A stretch of 47,755 bases of DNA from Kordia sp. (GCA_002733415.1 NVVR01000024.1:1-47755); one strand, 5' to 3'. Numbered from the stretch's first letter, positions 1 through 11,865 are shown. Numbers and translations are program-made. The notes: generated by a model not told the origin, from the sequence alone.

Positions 1-44
1 CGCCGATGGTACTGCAGTTATGTGGGAGAGTAGGTCGTCGCCTT
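1..44 (+). rRNA. rrf: 5S ribosomal RNA, 3' end (partial)
   Basis: The first 44 bases match the conserved 3' arm of bacterial 5S rRNA: the CCGATGGTACTGC stretch followed by GTGGGAGAGTAGGTCGTCGCC. The 5' part lies outside the window. This marks the end of an rRNA operon transcribed toward the window, and a strong terminator follows within ten bases. Confidence 0.93.
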
Positions 45-49
45 CTTTA

Positions 50-84
50 ATCCTCAACATTTTATTATGTTGGGGATTTTTTTT
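50..84 (+). terminator. Rho-independent terminator of the rRNA operon
   Basis: An 11-bp stem (ATCCTCAACAT at 50-60 pairing with ATGTTGGGGAT at 67-77, one G-U pair) with a 6-base loop is followed by an eight-T run. It sits directly after the 5S end. Confidence 0.9.
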
Positions 85-581
85 GTCATAAACTCAAATG
101 AAATATCAACTTCATTCTAATGTTGAATTTGTTTTACTCGATTAGAAGATTTATATGATGTCCTATGATTATGATCTTATCGTTCTGTATTATGGAATAA
201 TATGTTTTTTAACGTTAAAAATAGTTATCTATCGCTTAAATCATGATATATTTAAGATATAGTCATATATTATACTAAAACCCAAGCTTTTCATCACCTA
301 AAATTCATACTACGCAAATAATTAGCTAAAATAATACCTACTGTTAAATACAGGTGTTACTTACTTTTTTATAGCTAACAGTAATGTTTTTATTAATATC
401 AACGTTAAATTAGTATTATCATAAAGTCAACAAATAGGTTGTAAGTTTAGTCGTTTCTTATTAAAATACGTTAAAGATTATATAATTCGTAAAAACATGG
501 GTAACTATTTTGATTTTATTAGAACATATAAGTATAAAGGTCATTTTATATATTGTTATTGATGAATCTAAATTCTTTACT
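85..581. other. Long AT-rich intergenic region between rRNA operon and surface-protein gene
   Basis: About 500 bases, very AT-rich, with no tRNA-like fold and no credible gene. An in-frame extension of the next gene upstream to 510 lacks a signal peptide at its start, so I treat 510-581 as leader. The promoter of the next gene must lie here, but I could not pick out a convincing TTG/TAnnTTTG pair. Confidence 0.6.
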
Positions 582-3500
582 ATGAAAAAAATACTTACAA
601 TTTTTATTTGTTCAATGTTTTATTTAGGTTTTTCACAGAATATTAGTATTACATATGAAAATCCATTAGGAATTGAAATTTTTGGTAGTGAAGAAATATA
701 TCATGTGTTTATACAAAATAATACTGAAAATATTATTGATGAAAATTCTATATTGGAAGTCAACTTACCAGTGGGAATAACTTATGTGGACAACTCAGTA
801 TCAAGTAATTTTATTGGAACATCAGTATTAGACGTTAATAACCCAGAATTTATAACTATAAATGCTATTGCAGTTGGAGAAATAATTACTTTAGAATTTA
901 AAGCTGAGGCAAAGTGCAATAGTTATGCATTTATTGATGACAATTTAGTCGCTATTAAAAATGGGATAAAATATTCTTATAGTATCGGAGGAGTTAATCA
1001 ATCAGAAATAATACTCAATGAAACCGATAGTTATAATTTGTCTTTTAGTGATGTCAGTTTAGAGTTGCCATTAGAAATTTTGGGTCAGGATAATCAAACT
1101 CTTGAGTTTAATAGTATAAATGAGTCACTAACTCAGAGCCTTCATATAAGTATACCCGGAAATTCAGCAGAGTTTTCTTCATTTCAAATAAATGTAAGTC
1201 CAACTTCTGAATTAGAGTTTATGGGGATTTCTGAATTGATTATTGGTACAACAAGTTATAGTGTATTAGTTACTACAATAATAGCACCTGTAGCGCCTAG
1301 TACTACTACTAATTTGATTTTTAAAGCTTCTGATATTGATACTATTTTATCTAATTTTAGTGCAAATATGCTAATTAAAGTTAAATTAAATTTTCGAGCG
1401 AAAAGTTGTTTTGTAGGGAATTCACAGCATGTTGAATATGAATCTATTGTAGGTGGAATTAATATTGATGATTGTGCTATTTCTAAAATATTTGGTGATT
1501 TTCAATTTCGTACAATAGCTCCGAGTTTAACTTATTCTTTTAATTCAGATAAAAAACTTAATTTTTGTGGAGAAACTTCTGCAGTAGAGTATACCATAAC
1601 TAATTCTATAGATGCTTCTGGTCCAGCTTATGATATTCATTTATTATTGAATTCGAATTATGGAAGTGAAATTTCTAATATTAGAATTAATGACATTCCC
1701 GTAGAAACATCAATTTATACTTCTGGAAATGATAGTATGGTACATTTACTTGGCGATCAATTTTTTGATTTAACAGATGAGGATAATGATGGTGAAATTG
1801 ATGATTTAGCTCCTGGTGCATCAATTACTGTTAAATGTGATGTAAGTTTAATTTTATCATCTGAATATTTTTCATTAGATAATTGTGATAATGGTTTTCA
1901 TGAAACATATTTTCAAAGTGAATTTTATAGTTTAAGTTCAGAATGTGATACAGTTTATTCTACTGATAATGATCTGTATTCTATATTTCAATTAATAGAG
2001 TCAAGTAATTCTAATAACCTACAACTAAATGTAGATCTTGATTTAGGGGAATCAAATCATGTTCAATTTTGTTTTAATAGAAATAAAGGAGGATATGAAA
2101 ATCAAATTTTTGATGACACGATGTTATTAGATGCAAATATTATACTCCCTTGTGGTACAGGGGTTGATTTAAACTTTCAACCAATATTTACCACTGATAG
2201 CGGGATAGAATTATCAGTAATTCCAACTACTCTAATCATTGATGATAAACTGGTGTTAAACTTAAAGGTTATAGACCCTTATATTTTTTCCGATTCAATA
2301 AGTACTTATGGAGGTTGTTTTGAATTTGATTTGCTTTTAGATTCGGGTAATTTATTTAATTGCACTAATACTGAATCATTATTAGAGGGAACTGTATATG
2401 GTGCATTTTCTGAATGTCCTAATCAAAAAATTAATCTTGGTTGTGATCAAAAACAACTTTATTTGCATTACATTCCTTTATTTCCTTCTTGTCCTAATGA
2501 ATATACTATTATGGCTACTAGTTTTAATGCTATCCGAACTAGTTATGGAACATATTCCGATGGTAGTCAAATTACGATTGAAGGAGTAGAAAGTGGTGAA
2601 TTCCAAAATTTAAATACTAATGGAGCTTATGCATCTGATACTATTCGAACTGATATAGTTGGTAAAGCAGTTTGTGATGTAGGAAGTGACGAAATATTTT
2701 ATGGCTATATTTGGTTTTCTCACCCAGAAAACATTCCTATTCTTACAATGACACAAGCTGAATACAGTATTGGTTTATCTGATCCAATAATTACAAGTGA
2801 TTTTAGCTATAGGGATGATTTAAGTACATCAATAAAAACTGTTTATGAGGTGAAAGTAAGTGGTGAGCAAGTTAATAAATACGATGCTGTAAAAATTAGC
2901 GGTTATTTTTTAGTAGATAAATCGATTAATAACAACACAGAATTTCCAGATGTGTATTCTATTGCGGAGTTTAGAGGTGGAATTAATAGTACCTCAAACT
3001 TACCTGAATCTCCATACCATTACGGAACTAATTTTGAAGTATATGGGCTAGATTATTTTGGAGGGTTAGGAGGTTCTCCTGCTACTTGTTCATCTTATGG
3101 GGATTTTTATATGTCTTTCCATGTTAAGGGGGGATTTCAAGATGATTTTCCAAATGAATTTAGAAATGTAATCCAAATTATTGGCCCGATTGAAGTAATA
3201 ATACCAGCTGCAATTAATGATAACATTGTTTTAATTAGTGCAGAATATGCCGTAAGCGGAATATATAATTCATCAAATTTAAGTATTAATCCTGTAGAAG
3301 GTAACTCAGGTGTATTTAGAATTTATGATTCAGAGTATGGAGAGCTTGAAGAATTTCGCCCTTTTGATAAAACAAGCACTATTATGTATTGTAGTATCCG
3401 ATTTCGATTAAGTCTAAATGATTGTTCACTTTCTGAAGAGCAAACTATAGATGTGCTTGGGGCATATTTAGAGCAAGGGTATGCGGAAGAGCCTTTAAAA

Positions 3501-5939
3501 GAAATGATTGAAACCAATTATCCTACAAGAATTGTTAGTAATGGCAGTGGTTTCAATACTGGAGATTTAAACTTAGATATTGTAAATCCTTTTTTTCAAA
3601 CTATAGGAACTGTAACGAGATACAAGATAGATGTTGATAATATTAATCCCCAACAGGCCAAACATCCGTGGATTAAATTTACATACCCAGATAATTTAAT
3701 TTCCATTAATAATTCTGCAATTAATGGGTATGACATTGTTGGGTCAGTTTACGATACAAATACATTATTATTAAAACTACAGCCGATTAATGCTGGTTGT
3801 GGTATGGAGGGGTATATTGATATAACATTAAATGATTGTGAATTTGACGACCAATATGTTGACATTCACATAGAAACTGGAATTTCTTGTGAGCCTATCT
3901 CTGATGATATTTTTAATAATGATGGTATTGTTTGTCCTTTAGATACTGATAAAAAGGTTCAATTAGAAATTATTAAATCAAATTTAAGAATGGATGTAAT
4001 ACCACTTTTCGATAGTAGTGTTCCTCTTCAATATTGTGATTCTTTTCAGTATATAGTACAAATATTTAATAATGAAAAAGCAAATATTACTAGCCCGAGT
4101 TTTCAAGTAGATGTGCCAAACGGATTTGAAATGTCTGTGCAGTATCTTTATCCTGTTTTAGAAGCTATTGACGCTACCAATTCTCAATTTATTAATACAG
4201 GTTTTTCATCACCAATAGATATTGTAAGTGGGCAATTATGGGGTTTAGAAGAAACAAATGGAGTACTTCCCGGGTATATAGCTAATCAATCTGATTATTT
4301 AAATAATTACTACCAATTATTAGTAACACTTACACCTACTTGTGGTTATGACGGAGTAAGTTCCATCAATTTTTCGGCAAGCGGTATTACTAATTGTAAT
4401 GAAGAAAAAGAAATAACTTTTCAATCCACCCCTACATTTTTAGAGTTAGATGCACTAAATAATTATTCTCTTCAATTGTCTATGGATGTACAACAAAATG
4501 TCGGTTTAAGTAATTACACAGCTACAGTTCATTATGTTCCTAATACTGATATTTTGGATTCATTAGGAATTCTTACTGTTAATTTACCTGCTGGAATATA
4601 TTCTACAGATAATTTAAATTTTACATTACCTTCTAGTGGAGGTACTGATTTCATTTTTGATTTCACTACGGATCCTGAATATTGTGGAGATGTAAGTTTT
4701 CTTATAAATACTATAATTGATATAGGATTAGGTTGTAATACTAATACTACTTGTGTAAGGAGATTTGAGTTGCAAAATACATTAACAGAATACATTTGCA
4801 TTCAGGAGTGTATTATTAAAAGTGTGGAGGTTGAAACTATAATAGGCCTTACTTGTTTGAATTATAACTTAAATGTTGTGCCCCCTGTTGTTAGCTATGG
4901 TGATATAATTTCTTATGATTGGGTGATAACGGATATAAACAATAATTTAATCGGTAATTACTCAGGCAATGAAATAGAAGTCGACCTACCAAATGTAGGG
5001 ATGCCTTTTACTACTGTGTTAACTGTAGTGGGTATGAATATTAATGGTAGTGTATGTAAAGCAGAAAAAATAGTTACTTTAACTCCAAGTTGTGAACAAT
5101 GTGATATTAAAGGTGAATTAACTATTTCAAGAAATAGTAATGATGTTTGTAATAGTATAGTGCTAATACCAAATATAACTGTTTATAATGGTGAAATTAC
5201 TTCTTATTTATGGAGTCTATATGATGAGCAAGGTAATGAGTTAGAAACAATTCATTCAAATACAATTATTCCAGAGTTCTTTATTTACGAGTTTTTGGAA
5301 AATGGGGTTTATAGCGTGTGCTTAGAGATAAATAGTAGTAATATACTAGGAGAGACTTGTAGTAAGCAAATTTGTAAAGAAGTAATAATTAACTGTACAC
5401 CTTGTAGTGTAGATGCTAAATTTAGTAGTCAAAAAATAAGTGATTGTATCTATCAATTTAATAATCACTCAATAGTTAGCAATTGGATTGATGTTGAATA
5501 TTTATGGGATTTTGGTGATGGAAATACTAGTACAGAATTTGAGCCAAGACATACCTATACAACTACTGGGAGTAATAATGTGTACCTTACAGTTACAGCT
5601 TTAAATAGTACAAATGTTAGCTGTGAAAGTACATTTGGACCAATGAAAATTGAAGCTAACAGTTGTTTTCAAGATGAAGGTTGTTTAGATATTACCGATA
5701 CGACTGATATTGATGTATTTCCTAACCCTAATAATGGAATATTTACTTTATCTTTTAATAGTTGTATTAAATCTAGTGAAGTTCGTGTTTATGATGCATT
5801 AGGGAAAATAATTTATTATAAAATAATGAGAAATGATAATAAGGTTTTTATAGATATTCCTAATTGTGCTAAAGGAGTTTATTTTGTTAAAGTTTCTAGT
5901 AATACTATGAGCAAAACTAAAAGGATTATTATTGAGTGA
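582..5939 (+). CDS. Giant secreted repeat protein with PKD domain and T9SS type A sorting domain
   Basis: A 1785-residue cell-surface or secreted protein of unknown substrate. I start it at the ATG at 582 because MKKILTIFICSMFYLGFSQ is a typical flavobacterial signal peptide ending in FSQ; the longer in-frame ORF places it internally. The body is a series of cysteine-containing beta-sandwich-like segments of the DUF11/conserved-repeat type. An acidic DxDxDG calcium-loop-like motif (DEDNDGEIDD) lies near residue 400. A clear PKD domain lies near residues 1615-1690, with WDFGDGNTS followed by HTYTTTG. The last 75 or so residues form a T9SS type A sorting domain (VFPNPNNGIFTLSF, then YDALGKII, then GVYFVKV, then a basic tail). 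Such proteins are exported by Sec and then T9SS and anchored or released at the surface; adhesion or matrix binding is an inference. It is monocistronic. Confidence 0.85.
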   Translation: MKKILTIFICSMFYLGFSQNISITYENPLGIEIFGSEEIYHVFIQNNTENIIDENSILEVNLPVGITYVDNSVSSNFIGTSVLDVNNPEFITINAIAVGEIITLEFKAEAKCNSYAFIDDNLVAIKNGIKYSYSIGGVNQSEIILNETDSYNLSFSDVSLELPLEILGQDNQTLEFNSINESLTQSLHISIPGNSAEFSSFQINVSPTSELEFMGISELIIGTTSYSVLVTTIIAPVAPSTTTNLIFKASDIDTILSNFSANMLIKVKLNFRAKSCFVGNSQHVEYESIVGGINIDDCAISKIFGDFQFRTIAPSLTYSFNSDKKLNFCGETSAVEYTITNSIDASGPAYDIHLLLNSNYGSEISNIRINDIPVETSIYTSGNDSMVHLLGDQFFDLTDEDNDGEIDDLAPGASITVKCDVSLILSSEYFSLDNCDNGFHETYFQSEFYSLSSECDTVYSTDNDLYSIFQLIESSNSNNLQLNVDLDLGESNHVQFCFNRNKGGYENQIFDDTMLLDANIILPCGTGVDLNFQPIFTTDSGIELSVIPTTLIIDDKLVLNLKVIDPYIFSDSISTYGGCFEFDLLLDSGNLFNCTNTESLLEGTVYGAFSECPNQKINLGCDQKQLYLHYIPLFPSCPNEYTIMATSFNAIRTSYGTYSDGSQITIEGVESGEFQNLNTNGAYASDTIRTDIVGKAVCDVGSDEIFYGYIWFSHPENIPILTMTQAEYSIGLSDPIITSDFSYRDDLSTSIKTVYEVKVSGEQVNKYDAVKISGYFLVDKSINNNTEFPDVYSIAEFRGGINSTSNLPESPYHYGTNFEVYGLDYFGGLGGSPATCSSYGDFYMSFHVKGGFQDDFPNEFRNVIQIIGPIEVIIPAAINDNIVLISAEYAVSGIYNSSNLSINPVEGNSGVFRIYDSEYGELEEFRPFDKTSTIMYCSIRFRLSLNDCSLSEEQTIDVLGAYLEQGYAEEPLKEMIETNYPTRIVSNGSGFNTGDLNLDIVNPFFQTIGTVTRYKIDVDNINPQQAKHPWIKFTYPDNLISINNSAINGYDIVGSVYDTNTLLLKLQPINAGCGMEGYIDITLNDCEFDDQYVDIHIETGISCEPISDDIFNNDGIVCPLDTDKKVQLEIIKSNLRMDVIPLFDSSVPLQYCDSFQYIVQIFNNEKANITSPSFQVDVPNGFEMSVQYLYPVLEAIDATNSQFINTGFSSPIDIVSGQLWGLEETNGVLPGYIANQSDYLNNYYQLLVTLTPTCGYDGVSSINFSASGITNCNEEKEITFQSTPTFLELDALNNYSLQLSMDVQQNVGLSNYTATVHYVPNTDILDSLGILTVNLPAGIYSTDNLNFTLPSSGGTDFIFDFTTDPEYCGDVSFLINTIIDIGLGCNTNTTCVRRFELQNTLTEYICIQECIIKSVEVETIIGLTCLNYNLNVVPPVVSYGDIISYDWVITDINNNLIGNYSGNEIEVDLPNVGMPFTTVLTVVGMNINGSVCKAEKIVTLTPSCEQCDIKGELTISRNSNDVCNSIVLIPNITVYNGEITSYLWSLYDEQGNELETIHSNTIIPEFFIYEFLENGVYSVCLEINSSNILGETCSKQICKEVIINCTPCSVDAKFSSQKISDCIYQFNNHSIVSNWIDVEYLWDFGDGNTSTEFEPRHTYTTTGSNNVYLTVTALNSTNVSCESTFGPMKIEANSCFQDEGCLDITDTTDIDVFPNPNNGIFTLSFNSCIKSSEVRVYDALGKIIYYKIMRNDNKVFIDIPNCAKGVYFVKVSSNTMSKTKRIIIE

Positions 5940-6074
5940 AAGTGGCAATTTTAAATTTAAGTATATAATATTTTGTATTTTTTGATTTGTAGTATGATAA
6001 TTACTTTATAAGCATGTAAGTTTTTGTGTTTTTTCTGACTAAGACTCAGTTAAATTATTTATCTTCATTTTTAT

Positions 6075-6590
6075 ATGAGTAAACCCTTTATTTCTTCTCT
6101 TCAAAGTACTTTAGAAAAGGCGTTAGTTTTATTAGAAAATTTGCCTGAGCCTGTTTATGTAGATGATTCTGTTGGTCCATTTTATTCAAGTATAGGAGGA
6201 CATATTAGACATATATTGGATTTTTATTTTTCAATTTTTAAAGGATTAAATAATTATCTAATCGATTTAACAGATAGAGAGCGTAATAATGCTATTGAAA
6301 TTGATGTATACTTCGCTAAAACGGAAATAAAAAAAGTTTTACTGGAATTAGATAGTTATTCAGGCTATGATTTAGAAGAGAAATATGAATTGATTGATGA
6401 TTTAGGGCAGGGGAAAATGTCTATACCTACTAATTTATATGCGGTTTTTGCTCAAGCAAATTCGCATACAATTCATCATTATGCAATTATATCCCAATTA
6501 CTTTTTGCTTTTGAAATTGTAATTGAAGACAAAACGTTTGGGTATAATCCAACAACACCTGCTAAGGTTATAAAAAATACTAGTCGTTAA
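6075..6590 (+). CDS. DinB-like four-helix-bundle protein
   Basis: A 171-residue protein of the DinB/YfiT-like superfamily, whose members are small metal-binding helical bundles, often thiol transferases or of unknown role. The sequence shows the metal-site histidines expected: GGHIRHILD near residues 42-50 and NSHTIHHYA near residues 129-137. There is no signal peptide or membrane segment, so it should be cytosolic. It runs convergently into the DUF6095 gene on the other strand, and the two coding regions overlap by 11 bases at their 3' ends (6580-6590). The specific substrate cannot be told from sequence. Confidence 0.75.
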   Translation: MSKPFISSLQSTLEKALVLLENLPEPVYVDDSVGPFYSSIGGHIRHILDFYFSIFKGLNNYLIDLTDRERNNAIEIDVYFAKTEIKKVLLELDSYSGYDLEEKYELIDDLGQGKMSIPTNLYAVFAQANSHTIHHYAIISQLLFAFEIVIEDKTFGYNPTTPAKVIKNTSR

Positions 6591-6789
6591 ATAATGCTTT
6601 TATAATTGTGTGTAAGCCTTTCATTGTAAGTAAAATGGCTGCTATGCAAAATAAACCAGCAATTCCAATTGTTAGAAAATTCCTTAATTTAAATCCTAAA
6701 TGCAATAAAAATGGACCTGCAAACATAAAAAATAAAGCGATTGCCATTAATTTTATTCCTTTTGATAAAACTTCTTTATTTGTTCTCAT
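6580..6789 (-). CDS. DUF6095-type small inner-membrane protein
   Basis: A protein of about 69 residues with two hydrophobic helices (IKLMAIALFFMFAGPFLLHLGF and FLTIGIAGLFCIAAILL). The length and pattern fit the DUF6095 family found next to murQ in Flavobacteriaceae; I recognise it from memory, not from a search. I start at the ATG at 6789 (MRTNKEVLSKG). The longer reading to 6825 adds twelve residues that are just the murQ frame-shadow. The ATG lies inside the last codons of murQ (14-base overlap), which indicates translational coupling. The function of the family is unknown; the context suggests a link to cell-wall recycling, but that is inference. Confidence 0.75.
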   Translation of the reverse strand: MRTNKEVLSKGIKLMAIALFFMFAGPFLLHLGFKLRNFLTIGIAGLFCIAAILLTMKGLHTIIKALFND

Positions 6790-7597
6790 TATTATAAAAT
6801 GTGGTTGCATTACGAACTGATCCATGTTTTAATAAAAGATCTTGTGCTAAATTATGGTCGATGTTTAATAAATTCATTATCATTTGAATACCTCGTTCTA
6901 CTAATTTATCATTAGAGAGTTGCATATCCACCATTTTATTGCCTTTTACTTTTCCTAATTGTATCATAGTTGCTGTAGAAATCATGTTTAAAACTAGTTT
7001 CTGAGCTGTACCTGCTTTCATACGTGAACTTCCAGTTACAAATTCAGGTCCAACAATAACAACAATAGGGAATTGAGCAGTCAAAGCTAATGGACTATTT
7101 TGATTGCAAGTAATACAACCAGTTGCAATATTATTTTCGTTACATTTTTTTAAACCTCCAATGACATATGGTGTTGTTCCAGATGCAGCTATACCAATAA
7201 CGATATCATTATCTGTTATATTATGTTGCTTTAAGTCTCTCCAAGCTTGTTCGGTGTCATCTTCAGCATTTTCAACTGCTTTTCTGATAGCGTTGTCGCC
7301 ACCTGCAATTAACCCAACAACTAAATCATGCGACACTCCAAAAGTAGGTGGACATTCTGAAGCGTCAACTACACCTAACCTACCACTTGTACCAGCTCCT
7401 ATATAAAATATTCTACCTCCTGTTTTTAATTTATTTACTGTTTCTAAAACCAATTTTTCTACTTCTGGCAAAGCTTTTTCGACTGCTTGAGCGACTGTTT
7501 TATCTTCGGTATTTATGTTTACTAACAATTCGGAAACACTCATGTTTTCTAAATCATTATAATTGGAATCTTGCTCAGTAGTTTTAGTAAATTTCAT
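6776..7597 (-). CDS. murQ: N-acetylmuramic acid 6-phosphate etherase
   Basis: MurQ cleaves the D-lactyl ether of MurNAc-6-phosphate to give GlcNAc-6-phosphate and lactate in peptidoglycan recycling, in the cytoplasm. The 273-residue protein is a SIS-fold enzyme. The phosphosugar-binding signature GAGTSGRLGVVDASECPPTFG is present near residues 67-88, and a second family motif, VTGSSRMKAGTAQK, near residues 188-201. The length is normal for the family. It is the first gene of a two-gene unit with the DUF6095 protein, which it overlaps. No MurNAc transporter or kinase gene is adjacent. Confidence 0.95.
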   Translation of the reverse strand: MKFTKTTEQDSNYNDLENMSVSELLVNINTEDKTVAQAVEKALPEVEKLVLETVNKLKTGGRIFYIGAGTSGRLGVVDASECPPTFGVSHDLVVGLIAGGDNAIRKAVENAEDDTEQAWRDLKQHNITDNDIVIGIAASGTTPYVIGGLKKCNENNIATGCITCNQNSPLALTAQFPIVVIVGPEFVTGSSRMKAGTAQKLVLNMISTATMIQLGKVKGNKMVDMQLSNDKLVERGIQMIMNLLNIDHNLAQDLLLKHGSVRNATTFYNNENK

Positions 7598-7741
7598 AAT
7601 ACAAAATAACGCATTTTGATAATAATTAGAACTAAAAATCTAAAAGTATTTTTGCGTATAAAAATGTTAAGTTTTAGTTATATTGCAATACCATATATTG
7701 GTTAAAAATATATAAGTAATAACTAATAATATATCTTTCAT

Positions 7742-8449
7742 ATGAAAAAAATAGTACTATTAGCATTGGTTTCTTTTACAATGTATTCTTGTAAAAAGGA
7801 TAAGAGTAGTCAAGAAGTAGCTGCTGGGAATTTGCCAATTGAGATTGAGGTAAAAAAAGACTTTAAAATTAAATCTGTAACCAGGAAAGATTATTTAGCA
7901 GAATATAAATTTGGTGAATATATTCAAGGTAAACAGTTAAATAAGGTTGTACGAAGATTTAACGAAGAGTCATTACCTTATGAAATAGAAATAGAGGTTA
8001 TGGATCCAGATGACATGGGAGTCTCTTCTGGAGATTCATTGTCAATTGATCCATTAAATGGGAATGTATTTAAGTATACACCAAAGAAAAACGGAAATAA
8101 AATTGAAATGTACGGTGTGAATGGGGATTTAGCTGAAATATTAATCCATAAAGATCATACAATGTTTGGGTATACAGCAGATAATGATAAAGAGCCTTTT
8201 GTTGTTAGGAAATATGATGAGATAGGGAATTATATTTATCAAGTTATTAATACTGGTGATGAATTTTTATATGTTACTAAGCATACAATTGTTGCTAAGG
8301 ATGATAACGGTTTTGCTACAAAATCAAATGCGATGTGGTTTCAGTATAGGAAAAGAGCAGATATAAACTATAATAATATTGATTTTTCTTCTTTAGAAGT
8401 TGTTGATAAAAACTACCAAGTTGTAGAGTTTAATTTTGAGCTATATTAA
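7742..8449 (+). CDS. Predicted lipoprotein of unknown function
   Basis: A 235-residue protein with a lipoprotein signal peptide: MKKIVLLALVSFTMYSC, with lipidation at Cys17, followed by the charged stretch KKDKSSQE. The mature part is rich in beta-strand pattern and contains no motif I recognise. Repeated phrases such as EYKFGEYIQGKQLNK, NGNVFKYTPKKNGNKIEMYG and EIGNYIYQVIN suggest a YD-repeat-like or beta-propeller-like fold of the kind seen in Bacteroidota lipoproteins that track input text as 'RHS-like' strands; this is weak. It is monocistronic and ends in a strong terminator at 8461-8507. A possible TAnnTTTG box (TATTTTTG) lies at 7647-7654. Confidence 0.7.
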   Translation: MKKIVLLALVSFTMYSCKKDKSSQEVAAGNLPIEIEVKKDFKIKSVTRKDYLAEYKFGEYIQGKQLNKVVRRFNEESLPYEIEIEVMDPDDMGVSSGDSLSIDPLNGNVFKYTPKKNGNKIEMYGVNGDLAEILIHKDHTMFGYTADNDKEPFVVRKYDEIGNYIYQVINTGDEFLYVTKHTIVAKDDNGFATKSNAMWFQYRKRADINYNNIDFSSLEVVDKNYQVVEFNFELY

Positions 8450-8460
8450 GAATTATGCAT

Positions 8461-8507
8461 GATATAAAAAAAGCCAGTAATTAAATTTTACTGGCTTTTT
8501 TTATATC
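8461..8507 (+). terminator. Rho-independent terminator, perfect 20-bp stem
   Basis: GATATAAAAAAAGCCAGTAA (8461-8480) is an exact inverted repeat of 8488-8507 around a 7-base loop, with A and T tracts inside the stem, so it could work in both directions. It follows the lipoprotein gene by 11 bases. Confidence 0.85.
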
Positions 8508-8827
8508 ACTGTGTTTCGTCCTGAAATAAGTTGATATAAAATTAACTTATTATGAATAATAAAAATATCAAGCTAGTTAAGTTTAACCAATACGGTTATA
8601 TTTTGGTTTTAATGAACTATATCTTAGAATCAGAAAGAGCATTATATCTAGAAATAAAATCAAATAGCCTTCTTGGTATTTAGGATTGAAAGCATTGTGT
8701 TTTGTATGGGGTTATAAAGGTTTCTCCTAACTCTATAAGTGACATAAAAAAGGCATTGAAGTTATATTCACTGGCTTAAATAAAAATTTATGATGACTGT
8801 TAATCTATTTTAAGATGATATATGTAG
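8508..8827. other. Gene-poor stretch with a decayed copy of the neighbouring hairpin and a 43-codon ORF
   Basis: No convincing gene. Positions 8741-8777 (GACATAAAAAAGGCATTGAA, then TTCACTGGCTT) look like a mutated copy of the 8461-8507 hairpin. An open frame of 43 codons (8552-8683, starting MNNKNIKLVKFNQYG) follows the phrase CCTGAAATAAGTTGATATAA. The arrangement is reminiscent of the start of an IS transposase gene, but it is too short to call. Confidence 0.4.
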
Positions 8828-9364
8828 TTATTTTTTTTTAGCATATTTAGCGTACCTATTTAATAACTGTTGTTTTCTTTTGTTTAATTTAGATTGTTGA
8901 CTAGAAATGTTTTGTTTTTTTTGATTTTCTACAGTTTGTTTTCTAGTGATTTTTTTTTCAGTGTTATTGGCAACGAGAGCATCTTTTTTTAATGAAACCT
9001 CTGCGGATTTATCAATAATTCTATTATTGAGCTTTGAATTGTTTTCTTTAATTAAGTTTTTCTTTTTTTCCTCTAGGCTAGCTAGTTTTTTTTGTTTAGT
9101 AACCTTACGATCATTTTTGGTGTTATTAATTCGTTTGGTTGTTTCAGAATTGTTTTTTGAAAACTTATTATTGCGTTCAGTAGTTCTTGCTTTGTTTGTG
9201 TTGTCGATAGCAAGCTTTTTTTCGTCACGTAAACTTTGGTAGTAAGCTTTTTTCATAGCCTCTACTTCTTTGTACACGTTATTTATAGAAATGTTATCTA
9301 CTGGTGTTTGGGAAAAAGATTTTCCCGTACTGATAAGCAATAATAATAGCGTTATTCTCTTCAT
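8828..9364 (-). CDS. Secreted, highly basic Lys/Asn-rich coiled-coil protein
   Basis: A 178-residue protein that I cannot assign to a family. It starts with a signal peptide (MKRITLLLLLISTGKSFSQ) ending in FSQ, so it should be exported to the periplasm or beyond. The mature part is low-complexity and dominated by K, N, Q, R, E and S with almost no hydrophobic core, predicting long charged helices or disorder; it ends YAKYAKKK. There is no T9SS tail. It is monocistronic. Possible roles are nucleic-acid, polysaccharide or envelope binding, but this rests only on charge. Confidence 0.65.
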   Translation of the reverse strand: MKRITLLLLLISTGKSFSQTPVDNISINNVYKEVEAMKKAYYQSLRDEKKLAIDNTNKARTTERNNKFSKNNSETTKRINNTKNDRKVTKQKKLASLEEKKKNLIKENNSKLNNRIIDKSAEVSLKKDALVANNTEKKITRKQTVENQKKQNISSQQSKLNKRKQQLLNRYAKYAKKK

Positions 9365-9576
9365 TCCCCAATGTTAAAAGATTAATGTTTTAAAAATCAA
9401 TCAAATATAGATTAAATTGGTAAATAAAAAAATATATATTAACAAATGTTATCTTTTTTGATTGTAAAAAAAAGTATGATCAATTTTATAGAGATAAGCT
9501 TGATAATGTATGAATTAACTATCTGGTTTAGTAGGGAATATAAACCTGAATTTATTACTGTTTTTGAAGAGCAAAA

Positions 9577-9611
9577 AAAAATAGCTTCTAATTTAATTAG
9601 AAGCTATTTTT
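9577..9611 (-). terminator. Rho-independent terminator downstream of icd
   Basis: A 16-bp stem, AAAAATAGCTTCTAAT (9577-9592) against its exact complement at 9596-9611, with A and T tracts at the ends. It lies 20 bases past the icd stop and could terminate from either side. Confidence 0.8.
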
Positions 9612-9630
9612 TAAATATAATTTGAAAAAT

Positions 9631-11865
<2,235 letters not shown>

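Noticed and set aside
510..581. Upstream extension of the giant T9SS protein
   Set aside because: The extension would bury the clear signal peptide starting at 582, so the shorter start is preferred.
8552..8683. 43-codon ORF that resembles the start of an IS transposase
   Set aside because: No transposase motif is visible and no terminal inverted repeats were found; it is noted only inside the gap entry.
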